In this document: positions 12,631 through 22,639 of the stretch, in pieces | Position numbering within the stretch: the first letter of the stretch is position 1 | How the letters are laid out: every line of letters starts with the position of its first letter | Origin: Cryptomeria japonica | Lineage: Eukaryota > Streptophyta > Pinopsida > Cupressales > Cupressaceae | Length of the DNA: 64,000 bases | Direction: 5' to 3' | Assembly: GCF_030272615.1 (NCBI RefSeq) | Contig: NC_081407.1 | Span: forward strand, 439,049,230 to 439,113,229 | Program-made: the position numbers and the translations under genes | Notes under the pieces: model-generated | Databases searched by the model: none | The model's input: only the letters and a program-made list of their open reading frames with translations | Told to the model about the DNA's origin: nothing

Positions 12631-13728
12631 TCTAGTGTCATAAAATTCTGACCATAACAATTTACGACTGCATTAGGGTCCTCACGAATGCAAACTCGAA
12701 TCCTCTAGCCTGATTAGAGACCAGAGATTGCTCGGCTTGCAGAAATAGCTTCTTCCTTGGCCTCTACATCACCCCGACTGCATTCTGCCCTAGAGAAAGG
12801 GGTAGGAAAGGGACGTGGCGCCACTATCCCCCCTTGGATAGGGGCATGGTGCCCTTTTCCTCCCAGAACAGGGGTGTGGTACCCTATCCTTGCCCTATTT
12901 TAGGGTAGGACCCTTCCTAGAGCATGTCTTGTGGGTTGTGCCTCGGGCGAGAAACCTCCTTGATGTTGGCCTGTGACAAAATTCAAATCCTTGAAACATG
13001 TATTTAAGGGGGCACTCGCTCTCTCATTTTCATAAGTTGGATAGATCAAAATTGGAGAGATTCAAGTTGCATAAGTGATCAAGCATTGAAGCATTCTTTT
13101 TTAGCATTGAGCATTCTCAAGTCTCCCTTCAAGGCTAGGTGTTGCATTCAAGTCAAGGATTCAAACATTGAAGAGGAGATCCCTTTCAACATTCAAATCC
13201 ACACAAGCATTTCTATCAATATTGCTACTACAACCTCACTTGAGGTTGCAGGTGTGCAGCTGTACTTTCGGATTCGGGCTTCATTTGCAGAGGTGGAAAA
13301 ACTCTTTTCATTTCACAAATTTTTCAGAGGACCGTGTACATTCCTTTCATGGTCCAGACAACATTTTGTCAAATTTGCAAGGCGACTCCGTCTTGACATT
13401 TTACTGCCAAATCCAGGTGCACAACTTCATCCCATATTCAAATCTCAAGTTATAATCGATTCTTTGTCACTTTTGCACTACATAATCTAATAAATTCCTT
13501 TCCAAATCAAACATAAGAAGAAGTGATCATCCTAACATTCGTAATTCATTCAGAATTCAATCTATCATCTTTGTGTGGAGATTGAATCTAGTGAATTATC
13601 CCTTATCTTCCTAATGTAAAGGTGAAAAGTGTTTGAAGGATAATCAGTAGTAAATCTCTCATCTCTCTTTGAGGGAGAGGGTTAGTTTTCCTCTTTATCT
13701 ATCACTCATTATTTTTCTCATAATTACA
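12631..13728 (+). repeat. 5' LTR of the gag-only Gypsy element
   Basis: It aligns throughout with 22640-23715 and, in reverse, with 50768-52001. It begins TCTAGTGTCATAAAATT, a mutated TG start, and ends TAATTACA. A TATTTAAG box at 13001-13008 is a plausible core promoter. Short repeats of AAGCATTC follow near 13080. Confidence 0.88.
13001..13008 (+). promoter_or_regulatory. TATA-like box in the 5' LTR
   Basis: TATTTAAG followed by a G-run, conserved in the 3' LTR at 22980-22987. Its position about 370 bp into the LTR suits a U3/R boundary. Inferred from sequence only. Confidence 0.45.
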
Positions 13729-13730
13729 TT

Positions 13731-13746
13731 TTGGTGAACCCGATGT
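13731..13746 (+). other. Primer binding site of the gag-only Gypsy element
   Basis: TTGGTGAACCCGATGT starts two bases after the LTR end. The TGG matches the CCA end of a tRNA. The tRNA species is not identified here; it is not the initiator-Met type used by the Copia elements. Confidence 0.6.
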
Positions 13747-14190
13747 CTTGCATGCTTTCCTTTCAGCAATATTGCATATTTTTCATTTACAAGTTTCAAA
13801 TTTCTACAAACTTAGTGGTTAAATCATTAAAAACCCTAGTCTTTAAAATTAAAATTGAACTTGTGATTTGTAGAAATTGCTTGTGGTTATCTTAGATCTG
13901 AAAATTGTTTTGTTTGTCAAATTCAATTTCCTCATTATCTTGTTCAACTTGCAATTAAAATCTACAAAATTAAGAGGTTACTTGTTAAAACCCTAATTTT
14001 CAAACATCATCTTGAACTTGTGCAAAAATTGGATTTCCATTTAATTTTCAGATTTCTGATTGTTCTCAGATTTGTCTTCAATCCTACAATTCAAATTTTC
14101 AATTTCCCCCCTTTTTCCAAAAATTCAAATTTCAAAATTAAGTGGTTAGGTCATCAAGCCCTAATTTTTAAAATTAATTGGATTTTGGAT
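13747..14190 (+). other. Leader of the gag-only Gypsy element
   Basis: Non-coding, AT-rich, with recurring AAACCCTA-TTTTAAA-like phrases around the words CTACAAA and TTAAAACCCTA. No open frame with a motif. The last five bases, TGGAT at 14186-14190, are the target duplication of the inserted Copia. Confidence 0.5.
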
Positions 14191-14670
14191 TGTTGGTGTA
14201 AATAATTATTCATCATGGATATTATTACACTTACTTAAGTTTACTTAGGATAATGCATTTTCATAGTAGTTTGGGTATGAGACACTTGGGTGTTTGTGCC
14301 ACATTGGGATAGTGTGTGTAGGAGAAATTCCACCTTTTATGGTGTTGATTTTGTTGTTACACTCCACTCTTGTTGTTACACTCCACATTCAGTGGGTGAT
14401 CCACCTCATGTGGACTATTATATTATTTCTCCTACCTACCCACACACCTATTTCCTACCTACCCTTGTTTCTTATTGAGCCACATGTCATGTTTGTGTGC
14501 TCACATATCCCTAGCCTTGCCTATATAAGCAATCTCATCTACATTGTATGTAACTATTGAATCATGTTATTGATCATTTTCTATTGATGAGAATACAGTT
14601 TATTCTTGTCCCATATTATGTCTCTATTTTGTACATTTCATTGAGCTCTTGATCTTGACAAAATCTCACA
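14191..14670 (+). repeat. 5' LTR of the gag-only Copia
   Basis: 480 bp, TG...CA. It carries a TATATAAG box at 14522-14529 and a pair of short TGTTACACTCCAC repeats near 14355; the 3' LTR has only one copy of this, which explains most of the length difference. Apart from that the two LTRs differ by few substitutions, so this is among the younger insertions here. Confidence 0.92.
14522..14529 (+). promoter_or_regulatory. TATA box of the gag-only Copia LTR
   Basis: TATATAAG in a CCTTGCCTATATAAGC context, preserved in the 3' LTR near 19219. Position in the LTR suits a retrotransposon core promoter. Confidence 0.55.
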
Positions 14671-14682
14671 TGGTATCAGAGC
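14671..14682 (+). other. tRNA-Met primer binding site (Copia)
   Basis: TGGTATCAGAGC directly follows the LTR end. It is the standard plant Copia site complementary to initiator tRNA-Met, and it is intact. Confidence 0.9.
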
Positions 14683-16406
14683 CTTTGGGGCTTCATTGAT
14701 TTGTCTTGAAGAGGCATTATTGCGATGTCAAGAGGCAGATCTGAGGAGCAGCATCTTTTGGAGGCGTCCTAGACCAGATCCAACCCTGCCATTGCGTCCA
14801 GAAGGCCATTTCTATGAATTTTGGATATAAAGTCGGCCTATTTTGGTGAGAAAATTTTTTTCCCCAATTTTGCTATAATCGTACGGATTTCGAAAATTTT
14901 TATTATTTTTCAAAAAAAAAAAAAATTCTTTTTTTGAAATATTTTTTCAAAAATCAAAAATCAAAAAAAATTTGAAAAATTCGAAAAATTTCAAAATTTT
15001 TTCAAAAATCAAAAATTAAAAAAAAAATTGAAAAAATTTCATCAAAAAAAAAAAAGAAAAAAAAAAAAAAATCAAAAAGTTTTTGGGGGGTCCGCAGACC
15101 CGCCCCCGTGACACCCGTACCTGCGTACTGCAGGTTGCAGGTCAAGTACTTGTCTGCCGCAGCGTTCCCCATGTCAAGTCCCGCAGATCGCCGCTGGTCA
15201 CTGCTGCCGTGTCCTCCCTACTCCGCACGATGCTGCCACCGATGTCCACGCGCCTCCGCCCACACCCGCGCCCGCCGAAGCCCGCAGCCGCGCCCATCCC
15301 TTCCTCGCCGCAGAGGTTTCTCGTGCCACCGGTTCCCATGAACCAGCCGCCACCGCCATGTCCTCTGCCGCCAATGCACCATTCCGCCAGCTATCTCCGC
15401 CGGATGCCTCTCCTCCACCACCGGCCCTCGGCTCCGGCCGCTTTCACCGCCAACTGACATAGACCGGCGAACCCGCACCCACCACGTGGCAGGCGGCCAC
15501 TGGCCCGTGGGTACAAACCTTACGCAAAGCTGCCTAGTCGACTTCTGTACGACACATCACAGAGCCAAGCAGTCACCCGTACGGCTACCACGCAGATGCC
15601 ATGCGGCTCACCCAGTCAGCAAATCCATACAGTACGGACTGCACAGCCATCTGCCACGTCACCTGTCCGTACAGTACGGACGCCTAGTCAGCAGGGGCGA
15701 AGGTTTTGTGACGGTCATACGACCGTCAAATTTAATCCAGTGACTTGCTGATGTCAGTGCTATGTCAGCATTTTTCAGAAATTTGGCAAGCCCCTCTCAT
15801 TGGCATTTTTTATTTTGCAGTTCAGCTTCAAATGGCCATAACTTGCTCATTTTTGCTCCTTTTTGGGTGCAATTTTTTTTGAAATGGGCTAGAATTTCAT
15901 GCTCTTCGCAGTGGTGAAATTTTTTTTATTTTGATGCACTGATTTTTTAGAAAATGCAATTTTTGGTGACTGTACCTGAGTAATCCCAGTTTTTGCAACT
16001 TCAGAGGCTTCGTTTGGGGTCATACGACCTCCTTTTCAGGTGCCGTTTTTTTTTAAAGTGCATATTTTTTTGTCTACTTTCACATGATGCTATTAGATTG
16101 ATGCCATTGTAAGTAGAAATTGTACTTTCAAATTTTGGCCATTTTTGGCTCTCTTGGTACTTGTATATTTGCTTGAATCTTAGTTAGATTCATTGCACTA
16201 TTGATTGAAGTCTCTTGTATCTCATTTGTGAAGTTGTAAAATTTGCATCATAAGTCCACTTTGCCTTGTTTTGCAAGTGGCTCATTGTAATCGCACTAAG
16301 TATAAAGTGCCAAAATCATCACTTTGGGGGGGTACTTTGATTGAGTGAATTTGGGGGGGGTGTCTCTTGTGCTTTTGTGCTCTTGTGTTCCTTCTTTTTT
16401 GCTACT
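14683..16406 (+). other. Long Copia leader with poly-A/T tract and GC-rich block
   Basis: After the primer site, 14900-15080 is a run of A and T with few other bases. Then 15085-15770 turns abruptly GC- and CpG-rich, unlike anything else in the window, and translates into Pro/Arg-rich text in several frames without a known motif. From 15780 the composition returns to normal. The leader of about 1.7 kb is long for a Copia element. The GC-rich block could be a captured gene piece or an element-specific leader. Confidence 0.6.
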
Positions 16407-17576
16407 ATGGGTTCTTCTATGTTTCCTCTCTTAACTCCACATAATTATGCTACTTGGAAAATTGATGCATGGAGTAAACTTATGGAAAAAGGACTCACTC
16501 ATTACATTGATGGAACTATTGTTGCTCCAGCTGATCCTAAGGCTGATCTAGTTGGTCACTTAGATTGGCTCACTAAAAATATCATGGCAATTGGTACCTT
16601 AAGAAAGTATGTATCAAAGGATCTCATTTTTCATATTGAGAAATGTACTCTAATCAAGGATTCTTGGCAAAAGTTTCAAGACTTGTATGGTCAAGTTGAT
16701 GAGATTAGGGGATATCAAATTGATAGTGATCTCACCATGTTAGATCCCAAGAACTTTGATACTATACAAGATTATGTCACTAAGGCAAATGAGTTGAGGG
16801 CACAACTCAAAGATTGTGGCATTGATAAAAAGGATACTCAATTGATATTCAACTTGATAGGCAAGCTTCCACAAGAATATGCAGCATTTGTTTCTAGTTT
16901 CCAAACCCATAGGATGACAATGGGTTCAAGCTACAAAATGCCTACATTTGATGCTTTCAATGAAATGTTGATGATGGAACAAACTAAGTTGATAAGCATG
17001 GGCATTCTTAAGGCTTCTAAGTCTCAAGCATTAGTGGCAAATCAAGGGAACAAAGGAAATCAAGGAAAGGACAACTCAAACAAGAAGAAATGGCAATCAA
17101 AGCCTAAAGAAAAAGCACCATCTTCTCCACAACAAGGAGATTCATCCTCCTCCAAGAGAGATAATTTACCAAAGAGGGAGAGACCTACTTGTGCTTATTG
17201 TAAAAAGATTGGTCATGAGGAACATCGTTGCCATTCTAAGAAGATTGATGAGCTCACACATATCATCAAAAAGCATAACATTGATTTGCCTAAAGTCTAC
17301 AAGAAGGAAGATTCATCAACTTCCACTTCCTCACATTCAAAAGGAAAAGGGCAAGCATTCATGGCTTCTACAAGTGGAAAGACTCACTCTTTTGGAACAA
17401 GAAAAGTAAAAGCTCTATGTGCTACTATCAGTCATGATTCAGAGAGATGGCTTCTAGATTCAGGGGCTTCTCATCATATGGCATCTTCGCAGTCCATGTT
17501 CTCTACATTTGAGCCTTGCACCATGCCACAGATTATGATGGGCAATCATACATACATGGATGTGATTGGGAAATGA
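16407..17576 (+). CDS. Copia Gag with zinc knuckle and N-terminal part of protease
   Basis: This is the longest intact coding region in the window, about 389 codons from the ATG at 16407 (MGSSMFPLLTPHNYATWK). I prefer this start because the PLLTPHNYATWK block is where Copia gag usually begins; an upstream ATG at 16341 adds a hydrophobic leader. The N-terminal two thirds is the UBN2-type gag that forms the virus-like particle. A perfect CCHC knuckle (C-x2-C-x4-H-x4-C) lies at about residues 262-275 and binds RNA. The protease active site DSGAS is at about residue 351, in LLDSGASHHM. A TGA at 17574-17576 ends the frame within the protease, and the next frame is in phase. No other break is seen, so gag may still be translatable. 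Confidence 0.85.
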   Translation: MGSSMFPLLTPHNYATWKIDAWSKLMEKGLTHYIDGTIVAPADPKADLVGHLDWLTKNIMAIGTLRKYVSKDLIFHIEKCTLIKDSWQKFQDLYGQVDEIRGYQIDSDLTMLDPKNFDTIQDYVTKANELRAQLKDCGIDKKDTQLIFNLIGKLPQEYAAFVSSFQTHRMTMGSSYKMPTFDAFNEMLMMEQTKLISMGILKASKSQALVANQGNKGNQGKDNSNKKKWQSKPKEKAPSSPQQGDSSSSKRDNLPKRERPTCAYCKKIGHEEHRCHSKKIDELTHIIKKHNIDLPKVYKKEDSSTSTSSHSKGKGQAFMASTSGKTHSFGTRKVKALCATISHDSERWLLDSGASHHMASSQSMFSTFEPCTMPQIMMGNHTYMDVIGK

Positions 17577-17885
17577 TCTATTGACATTGGGGATAACTCC
17601 TTCAATGATGTGTTGTGTGTACCCCACTTGACAAACAATCTCCTTTCTATCTATCAAATCACACATGGCGCAACTAAGAGAGTTGTGGAGTTCACACCTG
17701 ACTCAGTTTTTATTAGAGACATGGAGACTAGAGCTATCATTGCGACTGGGGTGGTTGATCATGCATCTCGATTATACTCCTTTTCAGATTTTGTTGATGA
17801 TGATGATTTCACATTTGATGATTCCACACATTATGATCACACTTCTTGTGATGGTTCAGATTTGAGGAGAATTTTGGGCACTTGA
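17577..17885 (+). pseudogene. Copia protease C-terminal part, in phase after the stop
   Basis: It continues the gag frame directly after the TGA. It holds GDNSFNDVLCVPHLTNNLLS, the usual second half of the Copia protease, then an acidic stretch (DDDDFTFDDS), and stops at 17883-17885. The overlapping -1 frame carries FEENFGHLNMG at the end, which resembles the GAG-pre-integrase start (FGHLN), so a frame shift probably lies near 17850. Confidence 0.7.
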
Positions 17886-18685
17886 ACATGGGGATTCTCA
17901 CATGTGACCCCATTCTTGAGCCTTGTATTTCATCTCCTCATATTGATATCACATCACCTATTGCACCTGATGATGCAGATAGTGCGACAGTTTTGCCTTC
18001 ATGTGATTCAGTGCAGCAGGTTATTCATTGTCTTCCAGCTTCAGATTCATGGGATGACTACTTGATAGACATTGCAGGTTTGTTTGTGGAATCCTACATT
18101 GCAGATTTGGGAGACATCATTGATGACATTCATCTTCTCTTTGATGAAGGTGATCCTTCTTCAATTGTTGCGAGGGCACACTCTGACCCTCTTGTGCATT
18201 CTCTACATGATCAATCTATAGAGGTTGACATGATTGTGGATACTTATGTACAGCAGTTGGAGGAGGTCTCTTTATTTTTTGAGGAGACATGTGAGTCTTT
18301 GGGACATGTTCTACATCCATCTCCACTAGATCTTGGAGTACCTTTTTCAGCAGTGTGGCATAGTTTACCACCTTTGGAGGGGGTATCTTTTAGCATCGAC
18401 ATGGGGACACTTGAGCAGTTTTCAGAGATTCCTTTCATCATGAGTTTTCTTCATGCATCTTCCCTTCATGATTGGGGAGACTTCATGGATACACCTTTGG
18501 TTTTGTTTCTTCCTAAGGGGAGGAATGTTGTTCGACGTTCATGGAGCAGTTTCTTCATACATCGAGCTTCTATCATTGGTGCACATTCTCCATTGAGGGG
18601 GGGTCACAGTTTGACTTCTCTTCTTCTCTCATATGGGGGGGACTTTTTCCTCACATGGGGTTTTGTCCTTCACATTCTTCTTTGA
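17848..18685 (+). CDS. Acidic frame replacing Copia pol, unknown function
   Basis: It starts in the FGHLNMG remnant of the GAG-pre-integrase domain and stays open for about 270 codons to TGA at 18683-18685. What follows the remnant has no integrase, RT or RNase H motif. It is rich in Asp, Ser and aromatic residues (DSWDDYLIDIAG, LGDIIDDIHLLFDEGD) and ends in a hydrophobic tail (FFLTWGFVLHILL). The open frame is notable next to the decay elsewhere. It could be a divergent extra domain that helps a non-autonomous element, a captured sequence, or chance. The first ATG inside is at 17888. No function is assigned. Confidence 0.5.
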
Positions 18686-18906
18686 GAGTTTTTGTATAGC
18701 TTTCATCTCTCTTTTTGGGGGAGGGTTTTTTCCCATTGGATTTTTCTCTCTTTCCCCACTTTGTGAGAGATTTCATTGCATTGGTTTTCATGCATTTGCA
18801 TTTGTACATGGGTACCTAACATGGCCTCATAGCCGGGACCCATCTTGCATTGCTTAGTTGCATTGTAGACTTAAGTGCATTCCCCTAAGTTGCACTTAAG
18901 GGGGGG
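18686..18906 (+). other. 3' non-coding end and polypurine tract of the gag-only Copia
   Basis: Several G-runs occur (18600-18735) and the region ends in CACTTAAGGGGGG at 18894-18906, the polypurine tract directly before the LTR. A CTTAAGTGCA / TGCACTTAAG inverted pair (18870-18900) sits next to it. Confidence 0.7.
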
Positions 18907-19367
18907 TGTTGGTGTAAATAATTATTCATCATGGATATTATTACACTTACTTAAGTTTACTTAGGATAATGCATTTTCATAGTAGTTTGGGTATGAAACA
19001 CTTGGGTGTTTGTGCCACATTGGGATAGTGTGTGTAGGAGAAATTCCACCTTTTATGGTGTTGATTTTGTTGTTACACTCCACATTCAGTGGGTGATCCA
19101 CCTCATGTGGACTATTATATTATTTCTCCTACCTACCCACACACCTATTTCCTACCTACCCTTGTTTCTTATTGAGCCACATGTCATGTTTGTGTGTTCA
19201 CATATCCCTAGCCTTGCCTATATAAGCAAGCTCATCTACATTGTATGTAACTATTGAATCATGTTATTGATCATTTTCTATTGATGAGAATACAGTTTAT
19301 TCTTGTCCCATATTATGTCTCTATTTTGTACATTTCATTGAGCTCTTGATCTTGGCAAAATCTCACA
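18907..19367 (+). repeat. 3' LTR of the gag-only Copia
   Basis: 461 bp, matching 14191-14670 apart from one missing short duplication and scattered substitutions. It is followed at once by TGGAT and the resumed leader of the host Gypsy element. Confidence 0.92.
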
Positions 19368-19388
19368 TGGATTTTTACAATAACAAAT

Positions 19389-20277
19389 CACTTCCAATTG
19401 AGGGATCTACGCATGTCAAAACATTTCAAACCTTGTGTACTAATTTTGCTTATGATCAATGATTTCTTGCAAAATTCTTTACAAGAACACTAAGAGATAA
19501 GGCCTTACAATGGTATTGTGCTATGCCTTCTTATTCTATCACTCCCTTTCAACAACTAGCAAATGCTTTCATCCATAATTTCAAAACAACATTGGTCCTA
19601 AAATCACTTTGACTGATTTAATGCATTGTAAACAAGGTGTTAAAGAAAAAATGATTGATTTCATTGGTAGATATAAGCATTTGTGTGCTCAAATTTCTTT
19701 TCATGTACCTAATAATGATATTCAAATAATTTTCATTTCTAATTTACAAAAAGATATCAGGGAAAAGCTTCTTTTGTCTGAGTTTACTTCCTTTCCACAG
19801 TTGTGTGCAACACTCCACAATTATCAACTGATTGTGAGTCAAATGGATAAATCCACTCGTATGGCTCCGAGTGATAAGGGGGAGAGTGTTCAACAACTAT
19901 TTGCGAAGTTAAAACCAATAAAAAGCTTCATCAAGTTCAATGATCCAATCGACAACAACCATGTGAATGCTACAACAAGTGTGCCTCCTATTTCTAATTT
20001 TTTCCGAAGAGAAAGACATTTTACTCTTTTGAATGAATATGGGCATAGTATTATGTCTCAATTATTGCATAGAAATATTATCAAACTTCCTCCTATAAAA
20101 CAAGTTTATCCTTCCAAACTTGCATCTCCTCATTTTGATAATAATTCCTTTTGCCAATTTCATCGTCAACCTAGTCATGATACTGAGAAATGTTTTGCAA
20201 TAAAAAATAAGGTTCAAGACTTGATTGATAATAATACTATATTTGTGATAGGTGTGAATGATAAAGGGAATAAATAA
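19389..20277 (+). pseudogene. Gag of the gag-only Gypsy element
   Basis: This is the structural protein of a Ty3/Gypsy particle. The first part (to about 19585) reads FFTRTLRDKALQWYCAMP, the core of the retrotransposon gag family. A one-base frameshift near 19585 moves to the frame 19609-20277. There the gag core continues (FIGRYKHLCAQI) and ends in a single Cys-His region (FCQFHRQPSHDTEKCF) followed by a helix (VQDLIDNNTI), as in Tat-type gags. A TAA at 20275-20277 interrupts it, but the protease lies downstream in the same frame. Gag here lacks the long coiled-coil N-terminus of the 31 kb element. Confidence 0.78.
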
Positions 20278-20838
20278 TTTTCTCCTCTTAATCAAAATCT
20301 TAAGATTTTCACTGATCCCTTGCCATCTCATACCTCTAACCTTATTGAGATTAGGCCTAATTCTCTCACTTCTGAAGCATTCATCTGTATGGCTCCAAAT
20401 TTGGTTAATATGGTAGAAACACTAGATACACCTAAGGATCCTTGTATTACATTTGACCCTATTGAGACCATTAGAGCACCCGATGGCCCTTTATACATAG
20501 TTGCAAAGGTTAAGGATATCCCTTTCCGTGGTGCCCTAATTGATCCTTCTTGCATGGTTAATGTCATAATTGAAGAGTATCTTTTCACTTTACGATTGCA
20601 TAAACCACTATATGATGCTTCTAATGTAGTTGTGAAGTTATTTGATGGTTTCTCTTGTCCTACCATTGGTTCTATCACCCTTCCTATTGAAGTTCATGCT
20701 AAATCCATGGATGTTGACTTTGTTATCATACCTTCTTCTGAGCAATGCCATGTGAAGTTGGGCTATCCTTGGCTATCTTCCATGAAGGCTATTGCTTCTC
20801 CAATCCACAAATGTATTAAATTTCCTCACAGTGGATAA
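20278..20838 (+). pseudogene. Retropepsin-like protease of the gag-only Gypsy element
   Basis: It is in the same frame as gag. The fold is recognisable by PLYIVAKV, then LIDPSCMVNVI at the active site and LGYPWLSSMKAI near the end, like LGQPWIHDM in the protease at 40514. The catalytic motif reads DPS rather than the usual DxG, so enzyme activity was probably lost. A TAA at 20836-20838 sits where Gln would fit, and the frame continues after it. Confidence 0.75.
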
Positions 20839-22097
20839 ATCATAACCATGAATCATAGATTATTTTCTTCATCCGAAAGAAGCCTTGGTGTTCCTATTGA
20901 TCTCTTTTGGCCTAAACAATTTCAATCGCTTCCATCAAGGAGAGATGGTCTTTTTCAATCTTATCAAAAATGGAAGAACGATATGATCTTATCATTAAGT
21001 CAACCTAGATCACCAACACTTGACATTCATATTATTCTTCAAGATGAGGTTCTTTCCCTCTCAGATAGAAATAATCTCCATCCTAAGGAAAATTGTCCAC
21101 CTACTCTTATGGATGTGACTTTGCCTTCTCTTAAGTAGAACCCCAATATTCTTCCTAAGGTTAAACCTATCCCTCATCCTTATGATGGACTTGGTCTCCT
21201 TCCTACACTTAATATTCCTCCTTTCTATGGCGCAGTTCCACCTCCTTCCTCTTATCGAGAGAAGAGGCCTGCCTCTCTTATTGTTCAACCAAAAAGGCCT
21301 CAACCTAAAACTTCCACTATAAAGGAGAAAACCATTCCTCTTTCTTCAAATGTTCCTCCTTCTTCTTAGTCTTCCACTAAGACTCGATGGAATCATTGCA
21401 TGAGAGAACATTGATGAAGACGTCGTGTTCGAGCTTGTGAAGCTATCCATAAAAATACTCAATCTCCTCAGAATCCAATCGTTAATATGATTCCCTTTTC
21501 TCCTAAGAAAGATATTAAACCAATATCTCCAAATCATAAGTTGCATAAAACAGGTGATGGTTTTACTCCTATTCATGTTTTTTCTCCTCTTGCTTTAAAC
21601 TTTGATGAAGAAATGGGTGAAAATGTTATTCACAATGGCAATACAAATCCTAATGCTTTTGATACTGAGTATGAGTATGTTGATGTGGACAAGCATTATC
21701 GGATGAGTTTTCACAAACTCTAATCCTAGTTCCTAGAATCGAACAAAGTGACTTACAATACGAGCATAGTCCTTGTTTGGATCTTGTGATAGCTCCATCT
21801 GTTGTGCTCAATATCACTCCTCTGGCATGTTGCTCACCTTCCCGAAATAGTGATCAGCAAGATCGAGAGGTGGATGTCATGCTATATTAGCAATATTGGG
21901 ACTACAAATCTTTCTCTCCTTTGTTTCTCTTTTGTGATCATTCTTCTATATGTATCCTTGTTCTTCTATTTGTTCCCTTAATATCTACTTGGGGACGATG
22001 CAAAGCATTGAGATCTTTTCTTGGTCTCTTTCATGTTGACTCAAAAGACATCTTCTCTTCCCTTTATTCTAAGGTAGTGTCCTTCTTTGGGGAATGA
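20839..22097 (+). pseudogene. Pro/Ser/Lys-rich extension after protease, no RT
   Basis: Coding-like text continues in the protease frame to 21723 with a few stops (21136, 21367, 21409 region). It is then picked up one frame over from about 21702 to 22097. The middle is disordered and basic (KKDIKPISP), followed by an acidic segment (DTEYEYVDVDK). Near the end is a hydrophobic segment (ICILVLLFVPLIS). Position and composition resemble the protease-RT linker of the 41-43 kb Tat-like element. RT should follow but does not. The frame choice after 21702 is my inference from amino-acid texture. Confidence 0.5.
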
Positions 22098-22639
22098 AGA
22101 TTATTATATGCATATACATACATGATATACATGAGTTATCATACAACATACTGACCCTGAGGAAAGCAACACTACCTCATATTTTGTGTTCATTATCCTT
22201 GGGTTTATGCCTCGATTGGGGGGCTAAATCCTTGCGATAACATGATCCCTTTATTTTCTCTCTTTTTGGGTGTATCCTACCTTAAGTAAATTTCTCCCGA
22301 TAAGGTGCATGTGATCGCTTTAACGTGGGGGCATACATTCTATTCATACTTTCCTTCTTGTGATACTTAGAATTACTTAGTGAACTTTTCTTTGCTTTGT
22401 AATCTTTTTATCCTTTCTTTCATGACTCATAGTGAAGGGAACTTTTCTACTTGTAGTCATGGTTATCCCCTTCTCGATCTTCCCTTTTACTTTTTCAATC
22501 GAAGTCGTAATATCCTAAGTCCACTGGGGGCTTAGTGCATCTTACCTCCTTGATGTGGTGAAAGTCTTTCAATCTTGTTTCCTTGTACTTTACGACAGTA
22601 TTGGCATATGCTTATACTCTAGCTAAATTGGGGGATAAA
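22098..22639 (+). other. 3' non-coding end with polypurine tract of the gag-only Gypsy element
   Basis: No coding motif. The region is pyrimidine-rich with scattered GGGGG words and ends in TTGGGGGATAAA at 22628-22639, immediately before the LTR. Confidence 0.65.

Larger units (their letters stand above)
14191..19367 (+). mobile_element. Non-autonomous Ty1/Copia element with open gag and no pol, TSD TGGAT
   Basis: LTRs at 14191-14670 and 18907-19367 both start TGTTGGTGTAAATAATT and end TCTCACA. TGGAT flanks both sides (14186-14190 and 19368-19372). The tRNA-Met primer site TGGTATCAGAGC abuts the 5' LTR, and a CTTAAGGGGGG tract precedes the 3' LTR. The 5.2 kb element encodes a Copia gag with protease, breaks off at the GAG-pre-integrase motif, and continues into an acidic frame with no integrase, RT or RNase H. 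It is inserted in the leader of the gag-only Gypsy element. Confidence 0.92.

Noticed and set aside
15083-15457. Pro/Arg-rich open frame in the GC-rich Copia leader
   Set aside because: Both strands are open there because of high GC content; there is no motif, and the position is the untranslated leader.
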